A stretch of DNA of 64,000 bases from Nocardia cyriacigeorgica (GCF_005863245.1 NZ_VBUT01000002.1:496001-560000); one strand, 5' to 3'; shown: positions 8,867-17,591, numbered from the stretch's first letter. The notes: generated from the sequence alone by a model not told the origin. Numbers and translations are program-made.

Positions 8867-9099
8867 GCGGCGCGGTTACTGTGATGGACATGGCCGAGCG
8901 CTACAACCCGTTCACCGGCAAGCGGATCGTCCCAGGGCTCGACGATCCGATGCCGAAGGCCGCCGAACTGGGGCTGGAGCCGCCGCGTTTCTGTGAACAC
9001 TGCGGGCGCCGGATGATCGTGCAGGTCAACCCCGACGGCTGGTGGGCCAAATGCTCCCGGCACGGGGTCACCGATTCGAGCAGCCTGGAGCGCCGCTGA
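8863..9099 (+). CDS. bsaP: biotin synthase auxiliary protein (BsaP-like)
   Basis: Small protein of 78 residues with a C44-x2-C47-x16-C64-x2-H67 pattern that suggests metal or Fe-S binding. It starts on a GTG overlapping the bioB stop, so it is translationally coupled; an ATG at 8884 or 8890 would give a shorter form. In mycobacteria the gene directly after bioB (Rv1590 position) has recently been described as an auxiliary protein that supports BioB activity. The call rests on position, size and cysteine pattern. Confidence 0.75.
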   Translation: MSGAVTVMDMAERYNPFTGKRIVPGLDDPMPKAAELGLEPPRFCEHCGRRMIVQVNPDGWWAKCSRHGVTDSSSLERR

Positions 9100-9121
9100 G
9101 CCCGCGACCGCGGCGGTCGGT

Positions 9122-9127
9122 CATAAT
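9122..9127 (+). promoter_or_regulatory. -10 box of a likely leaderless promoter
   Basis: CATAAT followed by exactly six bases and the ATG at 9134. There is no Shine-Dalgarno sequence, so the mRNA probably begins at the start codon. Confidence 0.5.
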
Positions 9128-9133
9128 CCAGCA

Positions 9134-9844
9134 ATGGTCGCAGCGAATACGCAGGTGCACCCGGTGACAGCGCAACCGGGTGCAGCCGTGCGCCGGGAGG
9201 TGGGCGCGGCGGGCGTCATCGCGGCCGCGGTCATCGTCGCCAACCTCCTCGGTGCGCTGGTGTGGGCGCTGCTCGCGCCGGCCGAACAGCTGCTCGTAGT
9301 GCAGCCCGGGCGTGGGGCGGCGCTCACCGGGGAAAGCGCGCACCGGTTCGACGCGGTGGCGATCTTCGTCTGCGTGGGCGCGGTGATCGGTGTGTGCTCG
9401 GCGGTGGGCGCCTGGCGGTGGCGGCGGATGCGCGGGCCCATCGCGTTCGCGGGCCTGCTGTTCGGATCGCTGGCGGGCGGCTGGCTGATGGCGTTGCTCG
9501 GCCAGTACCTCGCCGACGCGAACCATCCGCGCCCCACCGATCCGCCCGTCGGCCAGATCGTGACGTTGCCGCCCGAGGTCGGCACCTGGCTCGCCTTGGT
9601 GCCGCAGCCGCTGATCGCTTCGCTGGTGGTGTTGTTCCTCGCCGCGTTGAGTTCGTCGGAGGATCTGGGGACGGGGTACGCCGGGCCGGTCGGGGCGTCG
9701 CGGCCGGTGCCGGAACACGAGTACGACCCGGCATCGGTGTACGACCCCTACCGGGTGCCCGCGAACCCGGGGCGCTACGGTGCGCCGCCGCAGGGCAGTG
9801 CGCAGCAGTCGGATGCGGTGCCGGAACGGGATTCGTCGAACTGA
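9134..9844 (+). CDS. DUF2567-type membrane protein
   Basis: Integral membrane protein of 236 residues and unknown function. Four hydrophobic segments can be seen (about residues 25-46, 76-98, 103-127 and 154-175). A charged, proline- and tyrosine-containing cytoplasmic tail follows (YDPASVYDPYRVPANPGRYG). It occupies the place of the Rv1591-type transmembrane protein after bioB and bsaP in mycobacteria, which supports vertical inheritance. No motif indicates an activity. Confidence 0.75.
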   Translation: MVAANTQVHPVTAQPGAAVRREVGAAGVIAAAVIVANLLGALVWALLAPAEQLLVVQPGRGAALTGESAHRFDAVAIFVCVGAVIGVCSAVGAWRWRRMRGPIAFAGLLFGSLAGGWLMALLGQYLADANHPRPTDPPVGQIVTLPPEVGTWLALVPQPLIASLVVLFLAALSSSEDLGTGYAGPVGASRPVPEHEYDPASVYDPYRVPANPGRYGAPPQGSAQQSDAVPERDSSN

Positions 9845-9956
9845 CTGCTGGGCGCTCGCGCCACTGTTGGCTCAACCGTTGCCGCGTGTTCGGTCGAGTA
9901 GATACCTGCCGACCCTAGAATCAGTGCATACGCTGGACTTTCAGGGGAGGCGAGCC

Positions 9957-10490
9957 ATGCCGTTCTCCGATGGCGGGATCGTCGTCGAGGAACTCGACGA
10001 ACGGTTCTGGCAGGTGGCCGAACCGCTGGAGTACCGCGGCGCCACCGAGCGATTCGTGGTGCCCGCGGGCTTCCGCACCGACTTCGCGTCGGTGCCGCGC
10101 CCGGTGGTGTGGCTGGTCCCGCGCTACGGCGCGTACACGAAAGCCGCCATCCTGCACGACTATCTGCTCAGTTCCGGTGCGGTGAGCGTCGCCGACGCCG
10201 ACGGCATCTTCCGCCGCACCCTCGGCGAACTCGGGGTCTCGGTGCCGCGCCGCTGGATGATGTGGGCGGCCGTGCGCTTCGCCAGCCGGCTGCGCGGCGC
10301 CACCGCGGGCGATATCGCGCTGTTCCTGCTCGTCGCGGTGCTGTCGGTACTGTTCCTCGCCGTCCCGGTGACGGTGGTGACGGTGTATCTGATCCTGTTC
10401 TGGTTCATCGAACTCATCGCCTGGGCGATCTACCGGTTGACCCGCCGCCCACCCGAACCGGCGCCGGCACCGGATATGAAATCGGCCTGA
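9957..10490 (+). CDS. DUF1353 family protein with C-terminal membrane segments
   Basis: Protein of 177 residues. The first 115 match the DUF1353 pattern (FVVPAGFRTDFASVPRPVVWLVPRYGAYTKAAILHDYLL), a domain often seen in phage-related or small accessory proteins. The remainder has two hydrophobic segments (about 118-140 and 141-160). I start it at the ATG at 9957, which has a strong GGGGAGGCGAG ribosome binding site; a longer open frame upstream lacks support. A TAGAAT box at 9915-9920 could be its -10 element. The function is unknown; the invariant D and H residues in TDFASVPR and HDY suggest a hydrolase-like site, but this is speculative. Confidence 0.7.
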   Translation: MPFSDGGIVVEELDERFWQVAEPLEYRGATERFVVPAGFRTDFASVPRPVVWLVPRYGAYTKAAILHDYLLSSGAVSVADADGIFRRTLGELGVSVPRRWMMWAAVRFASRLRGATAGDIALFLLVAVLSVLFLAVPVTVVTVYLILFWFIELIAWAIYRLTRRPPEPAPAPDMKSA

Positions 10491-10667
10491 ATCAGCTCCC
10501 GGCCCGCGCCGGGAACAGCCCGGCGCGGTGCGTTCATCGCGAAAATGTGTGGATGAGCGTGGGTGTGCACGCCTACGGTGGCACGGCATTCATCCGGGGG
10601 CGACAGCGTCGCACGAATGCGCTGCCACGCGAGAGCCGCCGCGTACCAGCGAAAGGAGGTGACAACC

Positions 10668-10856
10668 ATGCGCAGCACGACCCAACTGCCGCCCCGTGAT
10701 TCGAGATCCGAGTCTCGGGGAGAGGCGCCCGAGCGCCCCGACCTGACCGCCTGGCGCACCCGCCACGCACTCCGCAGTTCCAATGCCGCACAACCACTGC
10801 CGAACAAGCGGAGATACCGGCGCGAACGCAAACACGCGAAAGCCGATTACCAGTAG
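10668..10856 (+). CDS. small basic protein of unknown function
   Basis: Sixty-two residues rich in Arg, ending in a very basic tail (NKRRYRRERKHAKADYQ). No known domain is recognised. The case that it is real is the ribosome binding site AAAGGAGGTGAC, a near-perfect anti-16S match, eight bases before the ATG. It is also isolated from neighbouring genes. It could be a nucleic-acid-binding or ribosome-associated peptide, but nothing in the sequence shows this. Confidence 0.6.
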   Translation: MRSTTQLPPRDSRSESRGEAPERPDLTAWRTRHALRSSNAAQPLPNKRRYRRERKHAKADYQ

Positions 10857-10878
10857 CAGGATCTACCGGCGGCTGTTC

Positions 10879-11214
10879 TCAGCCTTCGGGATAGAAGACG
10901 AACAGCGTGCATCCGGTGGTTGACGCGGGCACATGCCACGTCCCCGCCGGTGCGTGCAGGAACGTGCCCGCCGGGTAGTCGCGGGCGCCGTCGTTGAACG
11001 TGCCCGCCACGACGAACACCTCTTCCGGTCCGGGTTCGTGGACATCGCGACGCGGCCAGGACGTGCCGGGGTCCATCTCCAGCACAGTGGCGTGTGCCCC
11101 GTCCGGTCCGCGCCACAGCGGCCGTAACCGGATGCCGGGGAAGAGCTCCCGCACAGGTGCGTCGTCGACGGATACGGACGTGTAGCCCTGCTGGGCCAAG
11201 ATCTCCGGATGCAT
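10879..11214 (-). CDS. ChrR-like cupin protein
   Basis: Small cupin of 111 residues, starting at the ATG at 11214 (MHPEILAQQGY). The cupin motifs are visible: HEPGPEEVFVVAGTFNDG with metal-ligand-type H and E, and later PAGTWHVP with the last histidine. Proteins of this type bind a metal and act as anti-sigma-like sensors or small dioxygenases or isomerases. It is divergent from the GlxA-type regulator at 11285 with a 70-bp spacer, so the regulator probably controls it. The substrate is unknown. Confidence 0.75.
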   Translation of the reverse strand: MHPEILAQQGYTSVSVDDAPVRELFPGIRLRPLWRGPDGAHATVLEMDPGTSWPRRDVHEPGPEEVFVVAGTFNDGARDYPAGTFLHAPAGTWHVPASTTGCTLFVFYPEG

Positions 11215-11284
11215 GACACCCACCCTGCCGCGCCATCCACCGGCGCACCAGTGGCGGTAAAGACACCATGGGGTATTTCCTGCC

Positions 11285-12220
11285 ATGCATCGCGTCGTCG
11301 CTCTGGTGCGGCCGGTGCAGTCGACCTTCGAGCTCGGCTGTGCCGCCGAGGTCTTCGGCACGGTGCGGGCCGGGATACCGCAGCACTACGAATTCCTGGT
11401 GTGCGCGGAGAAGCCCGGGCCGGTGCCGACCTCGGCCGGATATTCGATGACGGTCACGCACGGACTGTCGGCGTTACGGTCGGCGGATACCGTGATCATC
11501 CCTGGCTGGGCGCCCGTCGAGGCGCCACTGCCGCCCCGGGTACGTCGAGCGCTGCTGGCCGCGCACAGCAGGGGTGCGCGGCTGGTGACGATCTGCACGG
11601 GGGCGTTCGCGCTGGCCCGCACGGGACTCCTGGACGGTCGCGCGGCCACCACGCACTGGGCCCGCGCCGCCCAACTACAGCGGGAGTTCCCTGCCGTGCG
11701 GGTACAGCCCGATGTGCTCTACGTCGACCACGGCGACGTCGCCACCAGCGCGGGTGCGGGCGCGGGCATCGATCTGTGTCTGCACCTGGTCCGCGAGGAC
11801 CACGGCGCCGCGCACGCGGCCCTCGTGGCCCGTCACATGGTGATGCCACCGCATCGCGACGGCGGTCAACTCCAGTACGCTCCCGCCCCGCCGCCGGAGG
11901 ATGCCCTGGACGGGCTGCTGGACTGGGCGGCCGCGCGCTTGGACACCCCGCTGTCGGTCGCGGATATGGCTGCGCACCTGAATGTTTCGCCCCGCACCCT
12001 GGCCCGCCGGTTCGCCGAACAGCTCGGCACCGGTCCTGGTGCCTGGTTGCTGGCACGGCGGGTGGCCGAAGCCCGCACCCTGCTCGAACAGACGGATCTG
12101 CCGGTGGAGTCGATCGCGGTCCGGGTGGGCCTGTCCTCGGCGGTGAACCTGCGCCGGCACTTTCGCGCCCAGGTGGGCACGACGCCGGGCGCCTACCGGC
12201 GGGCCTTCCGCATGCGGTGA
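11285..12220 (+). CDS. GlxA-type transcriptional regulator (DJ-1/PfpI + AraC HTH)
   Basis: Transcription factor of 311 residues. The N-terminal DJ-1/PfpI-like domain spans roughly residues 4-170. It has a cysteine at the usual nucleophile-elbow position (LVTICTGAFALA), probably a ligand sensor. The C-terminal AraC domain (about 205-305) contains two helix-turn-helix units (LSVADMAAHLNVSPRTLARRF and LPVESIAVRVGLSSAVNLRRHF). Its likely target is the divergent cupin gene. No Shine-Dalgarno is obvious before the ATG. Confidence 0.85.
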   Translation: MHRVVALVRPVQSTFELGCAAEVFGTVRAGIPQHYEFLVCAEKPGPVPTSAGYSMTVTHGLSALRSADTVIIPGWAPVEAPLPPRVRRALLAAHSRGARLVTICTGAFALARTGLLDGRAATTHWARAAQLQREFPAVRVQPDVLYVDHGDVATSAGAGAGIDLCLHLVREDHGAAHAALVARHMVMPPHRDGGQLQYAPAPPPEDALDGLLDWAAARLDTPLSVADMAAHLNVSPRTLARRFAEQLGTGPGAWLLARRVAEARTLLEQTDLPVESIAVRVGLSSAVNLRRHFRAQVGTTPGAYRRAFRMR

Positions 12221-12298
12221 ACCGGGGCTGTGCTCGAGCGTGCCGGCAGGCGTGTCCGATCCCGGGTGCCGAGGAGGAGTCGGTGGTGGCCGAATCGG

Positions 12299-12937
12299 TC
12301 AGGACGGCGGTTCGGGGGCGTATTCGGGCAGGTCGGCCAGTGGCGTCCCGTCGAGGGTGTGCTCGGTGGGCGTCAATTCGAGCACCGCGGCGACCATTCC
12401 GGGATGCGATGCCGTTGCCAGGCACCGGAAGCCGATCTTGGTGCGGTCGCGGCGCCCTGTTCCGCTCGCGCCGCCGCTGTCGCAGGCGGTGACGACCATT
12501 CGGGCGAACCAGTCGTGGTAGTGCTGTGCGCCGGCGTGGTCCTCGGCGAGGTCGGCGAGGGTGTCGACGCCCGAGGCGCGCATGCAGTCGACGCAGACCG
12601 CGGCGATGAAGTCCGGGTCCGGAATGAGGACGAGCTGGACCTGTAGCAACTGAAAGGCGTGCTGGGCGTTGAACTCCCACACCGCGTGCGCCTCGGCGAT
12701 CTCGGCGATCTCCGGTTGTCCGGCGACGATCCACTGGTAGTGGTCGCCGGATGCGCTGAACATCCGCTCGAACACGTCGAGCTGCTCTCGTGAGAATCCG
12801 AGATAGGGCGACGGAAACTCCGGTAGCGGCCGCTCCCAGCGCACGTGCGGGAACTGCCAGCTGTCGAGCCACTCGGCCGCCTGTTCGCGGTTGCGTGTGA
12901 TGTGGGGCCAGTGGGACGTCCATGGTGATCCCGACAT
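12299..12937 (-). CDS. protein of unknown function
   Basis: A 212-residue soluble protein I do not recognise. It starts at the ATG at 12937, which is preceded by GAGGAGC at good spacing; the frame extends further upstream without support. It is rich in Trp, His and aromatic residues near the N-terminus and mainly helical in appearance. It contains CVDCMRASG in the middle, possibly a metal- or redox-active pair, and an acidic C-terminus. It lies tail-to-tail with the GlxA-type regulator and upstream (same strand) of nothing related. Confidence 0.6.
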   Translation of the reverse strand: MSGSPWTSHWPHITRNREQAAEWLDSWQFPHVRWERPLPEFPSPYLGFSREQLDVFERMFSASGDHYQWIVAGQPEIAEIAEAHAVWEFNAQHAFQLLQVQLVLIPDPDFIAAVCVDCMRASGVDTLADLAEDHAGAQHYHDWFARMVVTACDSGGASGTGRRDRTKIGFRCLATASHPGMVAAVLELTPTEHTLDGTPLADLPEYAPEPPS

Positions 12938-13006
12938 GCCGACGCTCCTCGGTCTCGACGATCGCGCGGATCCGCTGACGGACCCCGGATCATTGTGGCG
13001 CACAGC

Positions 13007-13765
13007 TCAGGTCGGCGGGCGCAGTGCGGCGAATTCGTCGGTGACGCGCAGTTCGGAGTCGGTGAACCGGTAGACCGCGGCGGGGCGGCCGCCGGCCCGG
13101 CCGGGGGCGGCGGTCTCGCCGGTGGGGGTGATCACCTTGCGGCGGCTGAGGACTCGTTGCAGATTCGTCGTATCGACGTCGTATCCGAGTGCCACGCAAT
13201 AGATTTCGCGCAACGTCGACATAGTGAAGGTGTCGGGGGCGAGGGCGAAGGCGATATTGGTGTAGGACAGCTTGGCGGCCAAGCGGGTTCGCGCGTGGTC
13301 GACGACGATGCCGTGGTCGAAGGACATGTCCGGCAGCGCCGACACCGGATGCCAGGCGGTGTCGGACGGCAACTGCGGATCGGCGGTCAACGGCACCAGG
13401 CCCAGATAGGCCGAGGCGATCCGGCGCGGCGGCGGCACCCGATCGGGGGCGCTGAACACCGACAGCTGCTCGAGGTGGGTCAGCTCGCGCACATCGACCT
13501 TCTCCGCGAGCTGTCTGCGCGCCGAGAAATCCAGGTCCTCGTCATCGCGCAACCGGCCGCCCGGCAGCGACCAGGTGCCTGCTTGCGGGTCCAGCGCGCG
13601 CTGCCACAGCAACACCGCCAACTCGGTCCGTTGACCAGGTGGCCGTCGCCCGCTCCGCCCACTCGGACCCGCATCACGGCTCTGACCTGCGGGAACGTCG
13701 GCAGGGAAGCGGCGAACCTGGAACACCGCGGTGAGCGATTCGTGGATGGTGCTACTATGGGCCAT
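13007..13765 (-). CDS. nrtR: NrtR-type Nudix-related regulator of NAD synthesis
   Basis: Regulator of 252 residues with an N-terminal Nudix-like domain and a C-terminal winged helix (about residues 165-250; TNLQRVLSRRKVITPTGETA). The Nudix box is degenerate: GGRLRDDEDLDFSARRQLAEK lacks part of the REUXEE glutamates, so it probably senses ADP-ribose or NAD-type ligands without hydrolysis. I prefer the ATG at 13765 to the one at 13777, because a TATGAT box sits seven bases before it and the operator would otherwise be inside the gene. It is divergent from nadA and occupies the Rv1593c position, so it should repress nadABC. Confidence 0.85.
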   Translation of the reverse strand: MAHSSTIHESLTAVFQVRRFPADVPAGQSRDAGPSGRSGRRPPGQRTELAVLLWQRALDPQAGTWSLPGGRLRDDEDLDFSARRQLAEKVDVRELTHLEQLSVFSAPDRVPPPRRIASAYLGLVPLTADPQLPSDTAWHPVSALPDMSFDHGIVVDHARTRLAAKLSYTNIAFALAPDTFTMSTLREIYCVALGYDVDTTNLQRVLSRRKVITPTGETAAPGRAGGRPAAVYRFTDSELRVTDEFAALRPPT

Positions 13766-13788
13766 GTTTTCGATCATAAGTCGAAAAC
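13766..13788. promoter_or_regulatory. candidate NrtR operator, GTTTTCGA-N7-TCGAAAAC
   Basis: Perfect 8-bp inverted repeat separated by seven bases, in the nrtR-nadA spacer. The nrtR -10 box (TATGAT, minus strand, 13773-13778) lies inside it, so a bound regulator would block its own promoter and act on nadA just downstream. Confidence 0.75.
13773..13778 (-). promoter_or_regulatory. -10 box of leaderless nrtR promoter
   Basis: TATGAT on the minus strand, seven bases before the ATG at 13765; no Shine-Dalgarno. It overlaps the operator palindrome. Confidence 0.6.
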
Positions 13789-13842
13789 CTGGTGTGGTGC
13801 GAATCGGCGGCGATGCCGAGGCGCACGAAGGAAGGAGCCGTC

Positions 13843-14886
13843 ATGGCGACGATGGGAGCTGAACTCGCCCCCGCACTGTTGGAGCGGGTCACCGACACTC
13901 CGTCGGGGTTCGCCGGGGTCGACGCGACACCCGAGTGGGCGAGCGAGGTCAAACGCCTCGCCAGGATGCGCAACGCGACCATCCTCGCGCACAACTACCA
14001 GCTGCCCGAGATCCAGGACGTGGCCGATCACGTCGGAGACTCGCTGGCGCTGTCGCGGATCGCGGCCGAGGCACCCGAGGACACCATCGTGTTCTGCGGC
14101 GTGCACTTCATGGCCGAGACCGCCAAGATCCTCAGCCCGGACAAGACCGTCCTCATCCCGGACCAGCGCGCGGGCTGCTCGCTGGCCGATTCGATCACCG
14201 CCGGCGAACTGCGCGAGTGGAAGGCCGAACACCCGGACGCGGTCGTGGTCTCGTATGTGAACACCACCGCCGCGGTGAAGGCGCTCACCGACATCTGCTG
14301 CACCTCCTCCAACGCCGTCGACGTGGTCGCCTCCATCGACCCCGACCGTGAGGTGCTGTTCCTGCCGGACCAGTTCCTCGGCGCGCATGTCAAGCGCGTC
14401 ACCGGCCGCGAGAACATGCACATCTGGGCCGGTGAATGCCACGTGCACGCCGGCATCAACGGCGACGAACTCCAGGAGCAGGCGCGCACGCACCCGGACG
14501 CCGAACTGTTCGTGCACCCCGAATGCGGTTGCGCCACCTCGGCGCTGTACCTGGCGGGCGAGGGCTCGTTCCCGGCCGACCGGGTGCACATCCTGTCCAC
14601 CGGCGGCATGATCGACGCGGCCAAGGCGGCCAAGTCCAGCCAGGTGCTGGTGGCCACCGAGGTCGGCATGCTGCACCAGCTGCGCAAGGCCGCCCCCGGC
14701 ATCGACTTCCAGGCCGTCAACGACCGCGCGTCCTGCAAGTACATGAAGATGATCACCCCGGCCGCCCTGCTGCGCAGCCTCGCCGAGAACACCGACGAGG
14801 TGCACGTCGACCCGGAAACCGCCGCCCTGGCCCGCAATTCGGTCCAGCGGATGATCGAGATCGGCAACCCCGGCGGCGGGGAGTGA
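13843..14886 (+). CDS. nadA: quinolinate synthase
   Basis: [4Fe-4S] enzyme that condenses iminoaspartate with dihydroxyacetone phosphate to quinolinate, the second step of de novo NAD synthesis. It has 347 residues from the ATG at 13843, which has GAAGGAAGGAG eight bases upstream; an in-frame start at 13792 is less likely. Typical motifs are [47 protein letters not shown] and VHPECGC. The three cluster cysteines are expected in the FCG, CCTSSN and late SCKYMK regions. It is the first gene of nadABC, under the divergent NrtR. Confidence 0.95.
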   Translation: MATMGAELAPALLERVTDTPSGFAGVDATPEWASEVKRLARMRNATILAHNYQLPEIQDVADHVGDSLALSRIAAEAPEDTIVFCGVHFMAETAKILSPDKTVLIPDQRAGCSLADSITAGELREWKAEHPDAVVVSYVNTTAAVKALTDICCTSSNAVDVVASIDPDREVLFLPDQFLGAHVKRVTGRENMHIWAGECHVHAGINGDELQEQARTHPDAELFVHPECGCATSALYLAGEGSFPADRVHILSTGGMIDAAKAAKSSQVLVATEVGMLHQLRKAAPGIDFQAVNDRASCKYMKMITPAALLRSLAENTDEVHVDPETAALARNSVQRMIEIGNPGGGE

Positions 14887-15010
14887 ACCGGTCCCGGCCT
14901 GGTGCCGGGAGTGCCCGGCCGTCGGCTGTTGCGCCGCCCGTGCAGGCGCCGACGGCCCCGGCGCGCCCCGCTGACGTGCGGGGCCGCAGGCGAATCCACC
15001 TGGAGAAGAG

Positions 15011-16636
15011 ATGAATGCGCCGGCTTTCGATTGGACCGAGGACGCCGATTTCGTCGTCATCGGTGGCGGTGTCGCGGGACTGACCGCGGCCCGGGCCGCA
15101 TCGCAGCGCGGTCTGCGGGTGCTGGTGCTGAGCAAGGGTGGCCCGACCGACACCTCCACGCAGTACGCGCAGGGCGGGATTGCCGTCGTTGCGCCGCATG
15201 GTGATTCGGTGCAGTCGCATGTGCGCGACACGGTCGCCGCCGGTGGTGGACTCTGCGATATCGCGGCGGTGGAGTCGATCGTCTCGGGCGGACAGGACGC
15301 CGTGGCCGCGCTGACGGATCTCGGCGCGGTCTTCGACCTGGGCCGTGACGGTCAGATCTCGCGCACCCGCGAGGGCGGCCACAGCACCCGCCGGATCATC
15401 CACGCCGGCGGCGACGCCACCGGCGCGGAGGTGCAGCGCGCATTGAACGCGGCCGGGCTTCCGGTGCTATTCCGCACGGCGGCGGTGCGGATCGTCACCG
15501 GCGAGCGCGGGGTGCGTGGGGTGATCGCGGTATCCGAGCGCGGCATCGGCGCGGTGCACGCGCCCGCGGTGCTGCTGGCCACCGGCGGGCTCGGCCAGCT
15601 CTACGCGTTGAGCACCAATCCGCCCGGCGCCACCACCGACGGCATCGCGCTCGCACTCTGGGCCGGGGCCGAGGTGGCCGATCTGGAGTTCGTGCAATTC
15701 CATCCGACGGTCCTGCACACCGTGGGCGGGCTCGGGCGCAGGCCGTTGATCAGCGAGGCGGTGCGCGGCGAGGGCGCCGTGCTGGTCGATTCGCGTGGAA
15801 TGCCGGTGACGGCCGGGGTGCATCCGCTCGGTGATCTCGCGCCGAGGGACGTGGTCTCGCGTGCCATCGCCGACCGGATGCGTCAGCTGGGGGAGGACCA
15901 CGTCTATCTGGACGCGCGCGCCGTCGAGGGCTTCACCACCCGGTTCCCGACGATCACCGCGTCCTGCCTGGCGGTCGGTATCGATCCGCGCACCGACCTG
16001 ATCCCGGTGGCTCCCGCCGCGCACTATCAGTGCGGCGGTGTCGTGACCGATGTGTGCGGCCGCACCTCGGTGCCGGGGCTGTACGCGGCGGGGGAGGTGG
16101 CGCGCACCGGGCTGCACGGTGCGAACCGGCTGGCATCCAACAGCCTGTTGGAGGGTCTGGTCGTCGGCGAACGTGCGGGGGTGGCGGCGGTGACGCGCCT
16201 CGGCGAACCGACCGGCTTCGCGGCAGATGAGCACGTCGGCGTCCCCTCGGCACCTCGGGAACTCGTGCAGCACCTGATGACCACCCATGCCGCGGTGGTC
16301 CGCGACGCGGCCGGACTCACGACCGCGATCGAGGCGATCGAGCGGGCTGTGCGCAGTTCCGCAGACGTGGCCGGGCTGAGCCGAGCGGCGGGATCGGATC
16401 CCGCTACGGCCGACACGCTGACCGCGCGCATCGCCGCCGTCGAGGACGCGGCGCTGACGGTGACGGCGCGTGCGCTGCTGCTGGCGGCGGCCGCGCGCGA
16501 GGAGAGTCGTGGCTGCCACACCCGCTCGGATCACCCGGCGCCGGTCGAGACCGCCCGCCACAGCACGGCAATCCGCCTGGCCCCCGACGGCACCCCGCAC
16601 CTCACCCCACTGACGGTGCCCGTCACCACCGGATGA
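15011..16636 (+). CDS. nadB: L-aspartate oxidase
   Basis: FAD enzyme that oxidises L-aspartate to iminoaspartate for NadA, 541 residues. The dinucleotide-binding motif VIGGGVAGLTAARAAS is at residues 16-31. The substrate-site stretch TQYAQGGIAVV and the signatures LEFVQFHPTVLH and GLYAAGEVARTGLHGANRLASNSLLEGLVVG place it in the succinate dehydrogenase/aspartate oxidase flavoprotein family. GGAGAAG precedes its ATG. It follows nadA after 124 bp and precedes nadC. Confidence 0.95.
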   Translation: MNAPAFDWTEDADFVVIGGGVAGLTAARAASQRGLRVLVLSKGGPTDTSTQYAQGGIAVVAPHGDSVQSHVRDTVAAGGGLCDIAAVESIVSGGQDAVAALTDLGAVFDLGRDGQISRTREGGHSTRRIIHAGGDATGAEVQRALNAAGLPVLFRTAAVRIVTGERGVRGVIAVSERGIGAVHAPAVLLATGGLGQLYALSTNPPGATTDGIALALWAGAEVADLEFVQFHPTVLHTVGGLGRRPLISEAVRGEGAVLVDSRGMPVTAGVHPLGDLAPRDVVSRAIADRMRQLGEDHVYLDARAVEGFTTRFPTITASCLAVGIDPRTDLIPVAPAAHYQCGGVVTDVCGRTSVPGLYAAGEVARTGLHGANRLASNSLLEGLVVGERAGVAAVTRLGEPTGFAADEHVGVPSAPRELVQHLMTTHAAVVRDAAGLTTAIEAIERAVRSSADVAGLSRAAGSDPATADTLTARIAAVEDAALTVTARALLLAAAAREESRGCHTRSDHPAPVETARHSTAIRLAPDGTPHLTPLTVPVTTG

Positions 16637-16642
16637 CGTCGC

Positions 16643-16699
16643 CGAGCGCTACATGGCCGAGGCGAAACGCGAGAAGACCTCTCGGCCATGTAGCGCTCG
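16643..16699. repeat. 19-bp perfect inverted repeat in the nadB-nadC spacer
   Basis: The arm CGAGCGCTACATGGCCGAG (16643-16661) is repeated exactly in reverse complement at 16681-16699, with a 19-base loop that holds a small GCG-AAA-CGC hairpin. In RNA this is a very stable stem that ends 31 bases before the nadC start. It is not followed by a U run. It may be an mRNA-stabilising or attenuating structure, or a copy of a dispersed intergenic repeat. Confidence 0.85.
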
Positions 16700-16730
16700 C
16701 CGACCAGAGACAGGAGAGTAGGAGTTCGTG

Positions 16731-17591
16731 ATGGGATTGGATGCGGGGTTGGAGCGCGCGGAAGTGCTCGCGGTGATTCGGGCCGCGTTGGACGAGGATC
16801 TGCGCTACGGGCCCGACGTCACGACCGTGGCCACCGTCGGCGAGGACGCGGTGGTGAAGGCGTCGGTGGTGTCGCGGCAGCCGGGGACGGTGGCCGGGAT
16901 CGATGTCGGGCTACTGGTGCTGGACGAAGTGATCGGCGCGGGCAACTACGAGGTCGCCGAGCGGGTGGCCGACGGAACCCGGGTCACGCCAGGGCAGTCG
17001 GTGCTGAGCATCGTCGCGCCGACGCGCGGGCTGCTCACCGCCGAACGCACCATGCTGAATCTGATGTGTCATCTGTCGGGCATCGCCACCGCGACCGCCG
17101 CCTGGGTGGACGCGGTCTCCGGTACCGAATGCCGGATCCGTGACAGCCGAAAGACCCTGCCCGGCCTGCGGGCTTTGCAGAAGTACGCGGTGCGCGTCGG
17201 TGGCGGCGTCAACCACCGGATGGGTCTCGGCGATGCCGCCCTCATCAAGGACAATCATGTCGTCGCCGCCGGTTCGGTGGTCGAGGCGCTGCGCGCGGTG
17301 CGCGAACTCGCGCCCGATATCGAATGCGAGGTGGAGGTCGACAGCCTCGAACAGCTGGATGCCGTGCTCGCCGAGAACGTGGAACTGGTGCTGCTGGACA
17401 ACTTCCCGCTCTGGCAGACGCAGGCCGCGGTGCAGCGCCGTAATACGAAGTCGCCTGGGACAAAACTGGAGTCGTCCGGCGGGCTCACCCTCGACGTTGC
17501 CGCCGATTATGCCCGCACCGGCGTCGATTACCTGGCCGTCGGCGCCCTGACGCACTCGGTGACCGTGCTGGATCTCGGCCTGGACATGTAG
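16731..17591 (+). CDS. nadC: nicotinate-nucleotide pyrophosphorylase (carboxylating)
   Basis: Quinolinate phosphoribosyltransferase, third step of de novo NAD synthesis, making nicotinate mononucleotide. It has 286 residues from the ATG at 16731; a GTG one codon earlier (16728) is possible. AGGAGAGTAGGAG lies upstream. Signature sequences are ERTMLNLMCHLSGIAT, RDSRKTLPGLRALQKYAVRVGGG and NHRMGLGDAALIKDNH. The C-terminal SSGGLTLDVAADYARTGVDYLAVGALTHS completes the phosphate site. A strong hairpin stands between it and nadB, so its level may differ from nadAB. Confidence 0.95.
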   Translation: MGLDAGLERAEVLAVIRAALDEDLRYGPDVTTVATVGEDAVVKASVVSRQPGTVAGIDVGLLVLDEVIGAGNYEVAERVADGTRVTPGQSVLSIVAPTRGLLTAERTMLNLMCHLSGIATATAAWVDAVSGTECRIRDSRKTLPGLRALQKYAVRVGGGVNHRMGLGDAALIKDNHVVAAGSVVEALRAVRELAPDIECEVEVDSLEQLDAVLAENVELVLLDNFPLWQTQAAVQRRNTKSPGTKLESSGGLTLDVAADYARTGVDYLAVGALTHSVTVLDLGLDM

